This document shows, in pieces, positions 35,272 through 45,886 of a stretch of DNA of 64,000 bases. Each line of letters begins with the position of its first letter. The stretch's first letter is position 1. A model generated the notes under the pieces. The model did no database searches. It was not told where the DNA came from and saw only the letters and a list, made by a program, of their open reading frames with translations. Origin of the DNA: Pempheris klunzingeri (Eukaryota; Chordata; Actinopteri; Acropomatiformes; Pempheridae); assembly GCF_042242105.1 (NCBI RefSeq), contig NC_092027.1:5430006-5494005 (forward strand), in the 5' to 3' direction. The position numbers were made by a program, and so were the translations under genes.

Positions 35272-36273
35272 ATGCAGGTGGCTTCCAAGGACTGCGTCGC
35301 CCTCTCCGTCTACTCCTTCACCTTTCTGCTGGGCCTTCCTGCCAACCTGGTGGTCCTGTTCATGTACGTGCGTAAGGCCCGCAAGCGTGGCGCCACGCCA
35401 AACGTGGTCTACGCCCTCAACCTGTGCCTAGCCAACCTGGCGCTCGTGGTCTGGCTGCCCGTCAAGGCTCTGGAGACTTTGCTTCAGGAGTGGAGGCTGC
35501 CAGCACCCGTCTGCCCCATTTACAGCTTCTTCCTCTTCTCCTCGCTGTACGGCAGCTGCCTGTTCATCACCGCTGTGACGGTGGGACGCTACCTCAGCAT
35601 CGCATTCCCAATTATCTACAAGAGATACCGCCGTGCTCGAATCTCCTGCTTCATCAGTGCAGCCTTGTGGGCCTTGGTGCTCATTCACCTCAGCGTTGCC
35701 CTGGTGGCTGAAGGAGGGGCTCACTTTGTCTCCATTAAGGATGACACCTCAGCCTGCTACGACCACTTCAACGCCTCCCAGCTGAGTGTCCTGCTGCCCC
35801 TGCGCCTGGAGATGGCCATCTTCTTGTTTCTTTTGCCTCTTATTGTGACATCCTTTTGCACGCTGCGCTGCGTCACTCTGGTGTGGCACTCAAATTTGCG
35901 CCCTACGGGGAAGAGAAGAGTCCTGGCTGTTGCACTGTCCACGCTGGCTGTGTTCGTGGTGTGCTACGCACCTTACAACGCCTCACACGTTGTGGGGTTT
36001 GTGTTGGAGGACAATGTTGAGTGGAGGACATATGCTATGCTGACAAGCTCCTGTAATGTTTTCCTGGAACCTGTGGTCATGCTGATGCTGTCGCCAGCGG
36101 CGTCGAGGGGAATCATGGGAAGAATGTGTGGACGGCAAAGCCAAATCAGCCGGATTGAGCGGCGTCAACATCGATGTAATAGCGTTAATGGTGCTGCAAA
36201 TGTCAGGGCACCACATACAGTCTCTGAGAGAAGCCAGGCGGGAGCCGAGGTGACTAAAGTAAGTCAGGAGTGA
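35272..36273 (+). CDS. ffar1: Free fatty acid receptor 1-like GPCR
   Basis: One uninterrupted exon, 333 residues, class A GPCR of the plasma membrane. TM2 start TPNVVYALNLCLANLALVVW and TM4 ALWALVLIHL resemble FFAR1 (GPR40), the medium/long-chain fatty-acid receptor. Visible: C81 and C162 for the TM3-ECL2 disulphide; GRY at 105-107 in place of DRY, as in FFAR1; pocket residues H139 (4.56), R178 (5.39), H239 (6.55) and R252 (7.35). Human FFAR1 has Asn at 6.55, while FFAR2/3 have His, so the pocket is mixed. TM7 reads FLEPVVMLM, lacking the usual N/D-P-xx-Y. An acceptor-like CTCTCAG at 35239-35245 suggests an upstream untranslated exon. The ffar2/3-like neighbour supports the family call; FFAR1 versus a lineage-specific paralog is less certain. 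Confidence 0.83.
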   Translation: MQVASKDCVALSVYSFTFLLGLPANLVVLFMYVRKARKRGATPNVVYALNLCLANLALVVWLPVKALETLLQEWRLPAPVCPIYSFFLFSSLYGSCLFITAVTVGRYLSIAFPIIYKRYRRARISCFISAALWALVLIHLSVALVAEGGAHFVSIKDDTSACYDHFNASQLSVLLPLRLEMAIFLFLLPLIVTSFCTLRCVTLVWHSNLRPTGKRRVLAVALSTLAVFVVCYAPYNASHVVGFVLEDNVEWRTYAMLTSSCNVFLEPVVMLMLSPAASRGIMGRMCGRQSQISRIERRQHRCNSVNGAANVRAPHTVSERSQAGAEVTKVSQE

Positions 36274-37287
36274 GGTCACAATGGGCGGAGACTTAAGGGA
36301 CATCGGGGGGACAAATCTTAAAGGAGAAATAGGATAAAAACATTCAGGGGCAACAACCCCAGAAAATGTAGCATCTCCACTGCTGCCTGACTGAGATCCA
36401 GCTCACCTCCATCTAACATACAAACCAGCAAACGATGTAGATAATGTCTCTGTGTCTGTCATTTCAAGGAAGGATGACTTCATCAAAACTAACTGAGGCA
36501 TCAGGTTACAACTTCCCCTTTTTCTTTAGGTCAAATGTTTCTAAAGAAAAAAATGATGACAAAAGCTGTTTCTGACTGTAAATGCAGAGCACTGATGAGC
36601 CCCATGACGGATCAGTATTTTTGCTGATAATAAAAAGTGACTCATTATGCTGTTTTTTTTCTGCGAGTCTGAAGCTGTTGCCAGTAAAAAGGACTATTAG
36701 CACACTGGGGAACCCGTGGTTCTGACCGAGGAGATCTTTGAAATGGAAGAAATGCTCTTTTTTCAGAGTCCAGACTCCATAATTCAACAAGTTTTGAAGC
36801 AGTCAGTGGTAAACAGGCTGAACCTCATGTCAGACGATTAGTTTGGTGACAAATGGCTCCATCTGGTGTCAGTCAGGCTCTGCACTGTAACGGGGAAATC
36901 ACTTCAAAATATGTTAGGTTATCTTTTTGAAAGTGTTTCTTTTTCTGTTTAGATACAACACAAGCTGACCTGTGAGCAGGTTATTGTGATTTACCAAACA
37001 CAAGTGCAACTAATATCTTAAATTATGGCTCCATTAATGTGGTTTTTCAGTGACGGGGCTTTGGCTCACTGGCACACCTACATGGCACAGATGTTATTAG
37101 TTCCAGGTCTGCTGAGGCGTAAAAGTTTGATTTTTGAAATTAATCACACATTCTAATAAACATCTGTTCGTGCATGAATTGATTGGTTTCACAACATTTA
37201 CAACGCTTAATTGGCTTTCTCAAGTCTGTTTTACTTCTACAATGTTCTAAAATGTCTTAAATAAAATATGATGTTTACAAGTGTGTG

Positions 37288-37355
37288 TCTGTCTGTCTAT
37301 CTATCTATCTATCTGTCTATCTGTTTATCTATCTGTCTATCTATCTATCTATCTG

Positions 37356-37410
<55 letters not shown>

Positions 37411-37427
37411 GTCTATCTATCTATCTA
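37288..37427. repeat. (TATC)n tetranucleotide microsatellite with TGTC variants
   Basis: About 35 units of TCTA with a few TCTG interruptions. It is read through in one frame as a Leu-Ser-Ile-Tyr repeat, which is not a protein. Confidence 0.95.
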
Positions 37428-37936
37428 GGGTTATGTTGGATGGTTAGGGTTATCTATATATCATCTATATATATATCAGTTTTGGAAATAAAAAACAGGA
37501 CACAGTGTGGAAAGTTTTAGTAAAGTTAAGTTAATTGAATAATAATTGTTTGAGTTTGTCATTTCTAATAAAAAAAAGGAGAGCAGTTAAAATATAAGTT
37601 AAAAAACGTATAATAATTTCACTCACAAACAAATTAAATCACATGAATGGTGTTACTGATATACAGATAAAACAATACATTAATAAAAAAAGAGTATTAA
37701 AAATGGGACCTTCTATCATAATGACATATTTAACACATCAACAATGTGCAACATGGGCAGACATGCTGTAACATGTACTTATCAGGAGCCCAATCAGCCC
37801 AATTAAAAAAATAAAATATCAAAACCCAATGAGGTGATGAGGACAAGAAACAATAGAATAAAGACAAATAATGCAAAGTGAATATAAAACTTAAAAATAG
37901 GCCTAATACACGCTATTTTGTTTGGATAATATGTTT

Positions 37937-37952
37937 TATTGTTATTATTATT

Positions 37953-37985
<33 letters not shown>

Positions 37986-38060
37986 GATAAACTTTATTTG
38001 TGCCTTTCATTCACCAAATGCAGCACAAAGTGCTTTACAACAAAGACATGACATGTGCCA
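37937..38060 (-). repeat. LINE-type 3' tail with ATT/TAA trinucleotide tract
   Basis: The complement reads GTTGTAAAGCACTTTGTGCT, later GGCACAAATAAAGTTTATC, and then runs into trinucleotide repeats: the form of 3' ends of fish LINEs with an attached microsatellite. The repeat itself switches from TTA units to TAA units (37940-37985), so it can fold on itself. Confidence 0.55.
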
Positions 38061-38379
38061 ATCTTTGAAAACAGAAGTCACAAAATAAAACAAAAACAGA
38101 TTCATAGCAGCATGAAATCATTTAGAAACAAGTGTATAGTAAAAGCAAACATAATAAATATAGAGTTCCAGTTACATTTTCACTTTCAATGAAGATTAAA
38201 AACTGTTTGTCCATCAAACAAAGACAAACACCGTGAGTCTAAGTGTGTATACAAGCTACTGCAGGAGCCACTCTGGTCTTTATGTGTCCTTAATGTTCAA
38301 CCTTCAGCGGCTCAGATCAGCCAGGGCTCATTTGGCACCAGGCTGCAGACGGATCACAGGTCCGCTGTGCTGACAGAGA

Positions 38380-38524
38380 GCATAAGAAGGGAGCTGACAG
38401 TGGATCCAAGTGACTCCACAGGCTGAACACACTGAGCCCATCTGCCCCCCCAGTGAGAGCCGGACACCAGCACCAATCAGCTGCCAGAGCTGGAGAACGT
38501 GTCAGTGGTGCTAACAGATCAGTG
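38380..38524 (+). promoter_or_regulatory. Possible untranslated first exon of the ffar2/3-like gene
   Basis: A GC-richer stretch (CACAGGCTGAACACACTGAG, GAGAGCCGGACACCAGC) ends at a strong donor, ATCAGTG then GTAAGT (exon end 38524). A second donor-bearing candidate ends at 39381 (CACAG, then GTGAGT). Either could splice to the acceptor-like GTGCAG just before 40930. Inference from splice signals only. Confidence 0.3.
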
Positions 38525-39724
38525 GTAAGTCAGCCTGTCACTGGTAGTAACCAACTAGTCTGACATTAAGGTAAAGTGTCTTTGGTGTAGTGCTGTAAAA
38601 TAAGGTTTCATGTTTGGTTTGAGATTATTTTAAGCATCTTTGATTTGTAAGGTTTGATTTCAGTTTAAAACACCACAAAGGATTTTTACTTTTGTTTCTG
38701 TCCTGATTAACCAAGCACATTTCAACCTGCCTTGATTATTAGAATTTTATTTTTCCTTTGGGTTGTCTTTGTTTTATTTACAATGCAGAACCCCTATTGA
38801 TAAAACACACATTTTTTGCTACACGATGTCATTATGTTGAGCATTAAAAAAAAGATATTCCTCATAAGTGATAATAGCTACAGGACATAGTCTTAAACCT
38901 ATGTGTAAATAAAACCAACAAACTAAGGTGTAGCTTCCCCTTTATGCCCCTGCACATCTCTTCAAGCATTGTTGAGAGTGCAAATTAAAAGTTGCTATTT
39001 TCCAATGGGAACTTGTAGGGTGAATACTCAAATCTCTGCCCTCTGGTGGGCGCTACAGAATGCTGTAACTGATGCAACATCTGGCCCTCTCTTTGTCACA
39101 GTCGGGGCCTTTCTCACAAAAAGTTATTAGGTCACATTTCCTACCTCCCTTTCGAGCGGTTGCTGGGAGATGATGTTTGCAGAGAGAGGAGAACAAAGAT
39201 TGTGTCCAGAAGCTTATTAAATTTCCTCTATTGAAGGCGAGATAGCAGATATTTTAGTTGGACATGCATATTAAGTGCCGCCTTCTGCTGCTGGGAGGTG
39301 AAGAATGCTGCCAGAGAGCTGCAGCATCAGACAGGACAGCCACACAGGGATGGAGAGCCTAGTTTTTCATGCTTGACACAGGTGAGTCGGTCACTCTTCA
39401 GAAGGGGCGTATTTTACTTTTACTTTACTGGCTTTATATCTATATTTTCCTCATTTTAAATGGTAGTAAAACAGAAAAATGAACTTGACGCTCTGAATTC
39501 TTTGCCTTGATTCAAACAAAGTCCATTAGGAACTTCTTTTGTCTTTTTTCTAATGTGAATGTAGTACTCTATTTGTAATCCATTTTGAACTACGTCCCTC
39601 TTCAGGGCTGGATGCAGAGTGCCACAGACAGGGTAGAGATGTACTGGAAGACAGACTAACATGTCATTGGTTTTGGTCTTTTCATGGGATTTGTCTTTGT
39701 ACAGAATCAGCAGGGCACTCGGAG

Positions 39725-40068
39725 AGCGCAGACCTCTGCCAAGGCCAATATCCCATCCTATCTAATCAAATCTGCAAATACCCAAATCTGCAAGTGTAAC
39801 CACTGTATAAGTCTGGATATTTTTCAAAACTATAAAAGTTATGTCAGAGATGTTGTTATGTTGAGAAGCACTATTCATTTTGCCATAGACACCAGTGTTA
39901 CAGTTTGGTCACTATTAATTGATTATAAGTCGGATCCGGATCCACTGCAGAACTGAATGGGTCTTTTCTTGGGTTTCATCTATCAGGCCAGTTGTTTTCC
40001 GTAATCCTGCTAACAAACAGACAAACAAATGGCACTGAAAGCATCATCTCCTTGGTGGAGGTGATAGT
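39725..40068. repeat. Dispersed inverted-repeat element
   Basis: Left GCAGACCTCTGCCAAGGCCA and right CTCCTTGGTGGAGGTGATAG are imperfect inverted copies, and CTGCTAACAAACAGACAAAC lies just inside the right end. I recognise the combination as a common fish non-autonomous repeat; its class is not asserted. Confidence 0.5.
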
Positions 40069-40154
40069 ATCAGCTTTATCCTTTAGATCTTTGTCATGTT
40101 GAATTCTTTAGTCTCTACTTCTGATGCATTACGTCAGCCACAGTTTGGGTTATG

Positions 40155-40240
40155 TAAATGGTTTAATTTGTAATGCGCCTTTCTAGTCATTTTGACTACT
40201 CAAAGCACTTTTACATCACATCCTCATTCACCCATTCACT
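40155..40240. repeat. Retroposon-type fragment
   Basis: TAATGCGCCTTTCTAGTCAT, then ACTCAAAGCACTTTTACATC and ATTCACCCATTCAC, a text common in fish repeats. Short and diverged. Confidence 0.45.
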
Positions 40241-40399
40241 GAATGAAACAAGTTTCTTTCAGTAGTGGGTTTTTCATGTCCACTGACTTGTTAAAGAATT
40301 TCAGGGGCAGCATTTGGCATTACTGTTTTAATTTCCAAAGAAAGGACTTAGAATCTGGTCTTTCAAAGATTTTCACATGAATGTAATTGTATGGCTTGT

Positions 40400-40725
40400 G
40401 TGTTGTGATGCTGTACATGCTAACAAGCTCACAATGACAGTGCTAACATGTTTAGCAGGTATAATGCTAACTATCTAATATTAGCCAGTGGCAAATTACA
40501 GCAGAGGCTGATGGGAATGTCTTAAGTTTTGCAGGTTTTTGTTCATGAGTACAAATCATGCTGCAGGGGACATGAATATTAATTAGATTTATGGAAATCT
40601 GTCTGATAGTTTGGTTAAAACCAAAAATGTAAATTTTATGGTGAGTCTCACTGGAAAAGGTAACCAAAGTAGGTCGGATTCGTCCTTTGGGGAACATTAA
40701 CAGCTGCATAGAACTTCACAGTAAT
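40400..40725. repeat. Dispersed teleost repeat
   Basis: ACATGCTAACAAGCTCACAA, GCTAACATGTTTAGCAGGTA, GAGGCTGATGGGAATGTCTT and, near the end, AAAACCAAAAATGTAAATTT with TTTGGGGAACATTAA are landmarks of a fish repeat seen in many introns. Diverged, no ends established. Confidence 0.5.
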
Positions 40726-40969
40726 CCATCATCTGAGAGCCACACTGCTAGCATGGCTGAAAATGAGATCAGGCTTTAGAAATCCCCCCGATACCTTGAT
40801 TGGTCGTTGTAATTAGAGATGAAAAAGAGGCAACATTTATTAAAAATGTTTAGCAGTCAGCAAACTCTGAAACTCAAACACTGAATTCTTTGCTGTCATG
40901 AATCATGGGTCATGTTTTCTCACGTGCAGTGTACCCAGAGAGAGTCTGTCCCTGGTGTGAGCCGTCACC

Positions 40970-41941
40970 ATGCTGCGCCTGTTGCTTTCCGTCTACATCC
41001 TCACCTTCCTGATGGGGGTCCCTGCCAACATCCTGGCATTCTGCACCTTCTTCCGCAAGGTGCGCCGCAAAGCAACCCCGATAGACATCTTCCTCCTCAA
41101 TCTCACCATCTCCGACCTCATCTTCCTGGCCTTCCTGCCGTTTAAAATGAAGGAAGCCTCAGACGACATGGCCTGGCTGCTGCCCTTCCCCCTGTGTCCC
41201 TTCACTGGTTTTCTGTTCTACGTCACCATCTACAACAGCACCTTGCTCCTCACCGCTGTGAGCGTGGAGCGCTACCTGGGGGTCGCCTACCCCCTCAGGT
41301 ATTCCCTGTGCCGCAGGCCTCGCTACGCTGTGGTGGCCAGCATCGTGTTCTGGGTGGTGACCTCCCTGAACCTCAGCATCGTCTACATCATGCCGTACAC
41401 CCAATGGAGCAAAGAGAGTGACATCAACAATGGCAGCACCACCAGCCCTGCCTCGCCTCCACCCACCTGCTACATGGAATTCACAGAGGATGAGCTCAAA
41501 ATCGTCCTGCCCATCCGCCTGGAGCTCTTCTTCATTCTCTTCTGCATCCCCTTCTTCATCTGCTGCTTCTGCTACGTCAACTTCATCCTCATCCTGTCCC
41601 GTCTCCCGAACATCAGCAGGCGCCGGAGGCTGCGTGCCATTGGTCTGGCGCTCGGCACGCTGATAGTATTCGCCGTCTGCTTTGGACCTTACAACGCCTC
41701 CCATGTGGTGGGGTTCGCTCGTAAGGAGAGTGAGAAGTGGAGGAACGTGGCATTGCTCTCCAGCACCTTCAACGCATGCCTGGATCCGTTTATCTTCTAC
41801 TTCTCCTCAGCGGCTGTCAGAAGCATGTTAGGTCACTGCCTCAGGAACATCATGGCAAAGCTGCACATCCTGAGGTGTGGCGGGGATCCTCACCAGAGAC
41901 CCGCCAAGGCTGACAAGTACAAGGAAACACCGCCTCCGTGA
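40970..41941 (+). CDS. ffar2: Free fatty acid receptor 2/3-like GPCR
   Basis: One exon, 323 residues, class A GPCR with a very short N-terminus (MLRLLLSVY begins TM1). FFAR2/FFAR3 sense short-chain fatty acids from microbial fermentation. Seen: C76 and C167 for the TM3-ECL2 disulphide; ERYLGVAYP at 100-108, as FFAR2 ERYLGVAFP; R183 (5.39), H245 (6.55) and R258 (7.35), the carboxylate-binding set; GPYNASHVVG in TM6; LDPFIFYFSS in TM7; basic ICL3 SRRRRLR. At 4.56 it has N134 where FFAR1-3 have His. ECL2 is long and Ser/Pro-rich (148-166) with a likely N-glycosylation site NGS. Teleosts have several FFAR2/3-like copies, so the symbol marks the subfamily only. The gene lies in tandem 4.7 kb after the ffar1-like gene, as in the human cluster. 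Confidence 0.85.
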   Translation: MLRLLLSVYILTFLMGVPANILAFCTFFRKVRRKATPIDIFLLNLTISDLIFLAFLPFKMKEASDDMAWLLPFPLCPFTGFLFYVTIYNSTLLLTAVSVERYLGVAYPLRYSLCRRPRYAVVASIVFWVVTSLNLSIVYIMPYTQWSKESDINNGSTTSPASPPPTCYMEFTEDELKIVLPIRLELFFILFCIPFFICCFCYVNFILILSRLPNISRRRRLRAIGLALGTLIVFAVCFGPYNASHVVGFARKESEKWRNVALLSSTFNACLDPFIFYFSSAAVRSMLGHCLRNIMAKLHILRCGGDPHQRPAKADKYKETPPP

Positions 41942-42108
41942 AAGGCTGAAGAAAATATTGACGTAAATGCATTTTTGAGAGGGTGTGCTTGTCCTCTGGG
42001 TTCAGATCAAAGAGGCTTCGGGCAAATTTTAGATGCGCCGCTTAGGGTCACAGCGAGAAATTTTGAGGACTATTTTTGCGTTACCTTGCAATACTTTTCT
42101 TCTTCCAG

Positions 42109-42312
42109 TTCCCACTCATTTGCACCCGGCCTGATCCCCCAGTATGGATCAGCAACTCGGTGAATTCAAAGCAGTATGTTGATCTGCAGGATGCTGAAGA
42201 GGAAGATGTCCACTTGATTTTGAAAGAGTTGGATCCCAGAACGATTTCACTGAGTAAAAGAAGACGTCTCCAGAGGCAGAATTACTTCTCAAAGAGACCG
42301 AATTTCATCTGA
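42109..42312 (+). other. Coding-like orphan exon (67 codons and stop)
   Basis: A strong polypyrimidine tract and acceptor (ACTTTTCTTCTTCCAG) precede an open frame that starts FPLICTRPDPPVWISNSVNS, has an acidic middle (DLQDAEEEDVHLILKELDP) and a very basic end (SKRRRLQRQNYFSKRPNFI), then TGA. It follows the ffar2-like stop by 168 bases. The composition looks protein-like, but I do not recognise it. It could be an alternative 3' exon, a relic of a lost gene, or chance. Confidence 0.3.
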
Positions 42313-42984
42313 GATATCGACTCTTACAACAAACTCGAGCCTTTCCGGCATTTGTGTTAAAGGCTGCGCTGAAGTTAACAAACAAATCACGTAATGATGC
42401 CTATTGAGCAGTTGTAGAGGTGGCACAAACGGACAACTTTTCTCGGTGAAAGCACCAACTCGTGATTTATTTCGGCACGAAATAAAGAGTCACACTATCT
42501 AAACTGGTGCTGCACAAACAGCAACAAACGGTGCTCCTGTTGAACAGCAACCGCAACAGCACCGTGTCTCCCTAATCCAGAGGGTGACACAATACCCAAA
42601 ACACACCTTCCCACAGTCATACTGTATCAACACACTTGATGCCAAGTTCAAAGTAAAAGTCAATGAGCCTCTGATCCATTCTGGGGTATTGTGAAAAAAA
42701 CAAAAGTAGTCCTTGAAAAACAATCTTGCTGTGAGTAGTTTATGGAGCTCCTCAGCCCTTAGATTAATACATTTACGTTCTCCTGAGAAACTTTTGTGTC
42801 CTCTTGCTGAACTTTTTCATCTAGGTTGGTGTACTACCGGGCCAGTTCAGCACCGAGGAAGCAACTACAACAATGGAGCGCCCACACCCGTAGGAAGAGG
42901 TTCATAGGATTTTGTTTTACAATTAACGTTAAATAAAGGCATTAAATCAGTGCTTGGCAGTGAAGACCCATGGTTGTCATGGTC

Positions 42985-43190
42985 ATGGTTGAATTCATTA
43001 GCAACCAGCTGCGGTGCTGTGGATGGTCTCACGGGTACCGTGGATGTATGCTACTGGAACAAATGTCACTTCTTGCTTAAAAAAAACCAAGATGGCGTCG
43101 CCCATGAAGCTAAACGAGGTCCACAAACCAATGGGAGACATCATGGTGGCTACATCCACTTCTTACATGCAGTCGATGGAGAGATCACAA
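42985..43190. repeat. Dispersed teleost repeat fragment
   Basis: CAAGATGGCGTCGCCCATGA, AACCAATGGGAGACATCATG and GGCTACATCCACTTCTTACA, ending near ATGCAGTCGATGG, match a fish repeat that I recall from many transcripts. No ends established. Confidence 0.45.
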
Positions 43191-45827
43191 ATGTTTGTCA
43201 GGAGATCACAAAAGTTTTTCTCCCACTTGTCTTTTTCCCTTTATGTCCCCTCTGTAGCTAGCGGACGAGTTAGCGTCCTCTTCTCACGTCATGTGGGTAC
43301 CTTTTTGTTTATTTTCCATCCATGTTCATTAACAACATGACAGATGTCACAACCCTGAGGTTTGGTTGAACACACTTGTTAAATCTTTTGCACTGATGAT
43401 TTAATTGTGAGATTTCCTTGCCGATCTGAGCTGTAGAAGTGATTCAGCTGTTGTCACCTAACGTTGTTTATTGGAAAACTAGTCCCAAAGAGACTCAAGA
43501 GTTCATTTTCGCCCAAAGATTAAAGAGCTGCAGTGACCTTTGGGTGTAAATGAGGCAGGAAACTGTCCCACCAGGACACATACGTAAAGTAACCTGGTTA
43601 AATATCCTTTTGTGTGTGTCACGGTGCAAAAAGGACACTGTTTAATCAAAGATGAGTGTTTTATAGGGCCGAGGGATAAAGCAATTAAAAACCAGGGGAT
43701 GTCAGACTACACAAGCAGGAAGTGGAGACCGAACACCACCGAGCTAATATGGAGTTATAGGCACAGGCAGCCGGAAGTGTAAACACAGAGATTACACAGC
43801 GCTGTAGTGAAGAGCAGCTGTAAAGTGCGTCTGCGTCTGGTTTGAGGGGACTTGACTGATAAAAGGAGTAACTGATTACCGCCCTCTGGCCATTTCCTGT
43901 CAGTAACAATGAAGACAGCGCTCCTATGCAGCTGGAGTGCATGTATACACAGATAACATCCCTTTATAGTGTCCTGTTGTACTGTATACTGCAGCGAGCA
44001 CAGCCGGGCGTGTTGTTCATTTATTAGTTTATTGTGTACAACTATAATTTATAAAATTCAATTTTAATGAATGCAATGTCCTGATGTTCTCCAGCAGGTA
44101 AACAAATGTTCAATCCTGGATGCTGCACAGCTTGTTTTTATGTAACGTGCGTATATCGATGTATGTAACAAAGAGAAATGATACTGTTGTTGTGTTTTTT
44201 GGCTCAGATTGACCTTAAACATCCTCGTGTCAATGTCATTTCATCCATTTACATGTAGATTATCAGACTAATTACCTTCCAGTTGAATCATGTTATAACA
44301 CACCTCTGTGGAACTCCTTATTTTTGGGTCTCATCATTTCCTGAAAAGTAAATGTTATGTAACTGTGATGTTCTGAGGAAGGTTCCAGAGTGAGTTTGGC
44401 ACTAACATGCGACATCTGTACACTTTCAGTTCTGTATATATATAAAATTAATTGATTCATTAATCAATTAGTGTTGTAAACACTGGCAGACTCAGGCTGT
44501 CTGAGGGCAAGCTGCAAAAAGTTCCAACAAATTAGGGGGCCCTTAAAGATGTCATGTCAAAATCTGATCTGAAATTAAGGGATTATTAGTTATACAGTAG
44601 TCATGGTAACGGTACTATAAAGAGGAAGCAGTAAAGTTCAACATGCAATCACTCTGTTAAACTGGTGTAATAAAATAATATTGGTGTGACATTTTAATTG
44701 GAAGCGTTTGAATAATAAAAAATAAAAACACTTCACAAATCTGTTTTTCCTCCCTGAAGCACTTTTTGTGGAGTCAAAGCTTCGTCTGATTGTTTTTAAA
44801 GGGGAAAAAAAAGAGATTAAAGCAAAATTTGCCACAAGTTTAATCACTAAGTTTAGAGAGCTCTCAAAAAAAGTGGTTCAGATGTACTTTAATGGGAGGA
44901 AACTAAAGTTGTTTAACACGACTTACTATATCTTAGCCTTAACACCTTGAGGCTGTGATACCTGATGTGAACGTCATTACATGCAATTAAGTTGATGACT
45001 GAGTGACTGCAAACAGTGAACTACGAGCGTCTGTGCTGCTTTCTTAACCGTTTCAACATGATGAAAACACACCAAACAAACACAGTTCATACATAGAGTA
45101 TTTATTCAAAAAATTAAATATGACAACCAAATAAAAAGGCTCAACTTAGGACCGGGATCAGATGAGTGTTAAGACAAAAAAAAAAAAAAAAGGTCTTTAC
45201 GTACAGTTTTACTTCTAAAAGTGACACCATTTAATAATCAGGCAAAAAAACAAAAATAGCACATCAATACATTGTGAAACCCAAACATTATTTTTCTCTT
45301 TGAGTGTGATATGCAGCCAACCACAGAGGTTTAAAGATTTATTATTGTGGGGAATCCCTTAACGTGGGAGACGGGCACTCGAGGAGTAACAACTCAACCG
45401 AAGAACTATCCCAAGTCTGTAAACGTCTAAATTTCACATTAGGAGATAAAAAATAAAAAAAAGACGTAAAACCATGAAGAGGGGGTGGGGGGTGGGGGTG
45501 TCGGATAGAGACATGCGAGCGAAGGCCAGACAACTTCCTTCATTATTGCCATTATTACATAAATTAAGAAAGAAGGGAAAAAAGAAACGTGTTTCTAGAA
45601 ATGAAGTTAAATAAATAATGCTACATCATGTCTACACAGAGCTACTCGTTACCTACGGAGTCATGAGTGTTCCCCTAGTTTTTGTTTGTCTGTCAGAAAT
45701 GTTAGTTTTTGGGTTGTGCTTGGGAGTGCCCGTCCACTAATCCGATCCCCACAGGCCTTTTGGTCCGGTCAGCTCTACACTGATCAGTTCTGCATATTTT
45801 GTGTTCTTGGCATATGTCAGAGGTATC

Positions 45828-45886
45828 CACACACACACACACATATACACACACTCTCACACACAAATACATATACACACAATCAC
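45828..45886. repeat. (CA)n microsatellite, interrupted
   Basis: CA dinucleotides with ATATA and TCTC interruptions. Confidence 0.85.

Larger units (their letters stand above)
36274..38379. other. ffar1 3' region and spacer
   Basis: No gene recognised. Holds the microsatellite at 37288-37427 and the LINE-type tail at 37937-38060, otherwise AT-rich unique sequence. Confidence 0.5.
41942..45085. other. ffar2-ago3 spacer
   Basis: Contains the orphan exon-like block at 42109-42312 and a dispersed repeat at 42985-43190. Bases 43700-43930 are GC-richer and may be another repeat of unknown class. Otherwise AT-rich without coding signal. Confidence 0.45.

Noticed and set aside
37281-37520. 79-residue frame rich in Leu-Ser-Ile-Tyr
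   Set aside because: It is the translation of the TATC microsatellite at 37288-37427, not a protein.
41159-41704. 181-residue minus-strand open frame
   Set aside because: Antisense shadow of the ffar2/3-like single-exon gene; GC-rich third positions keep the opposite strand open.
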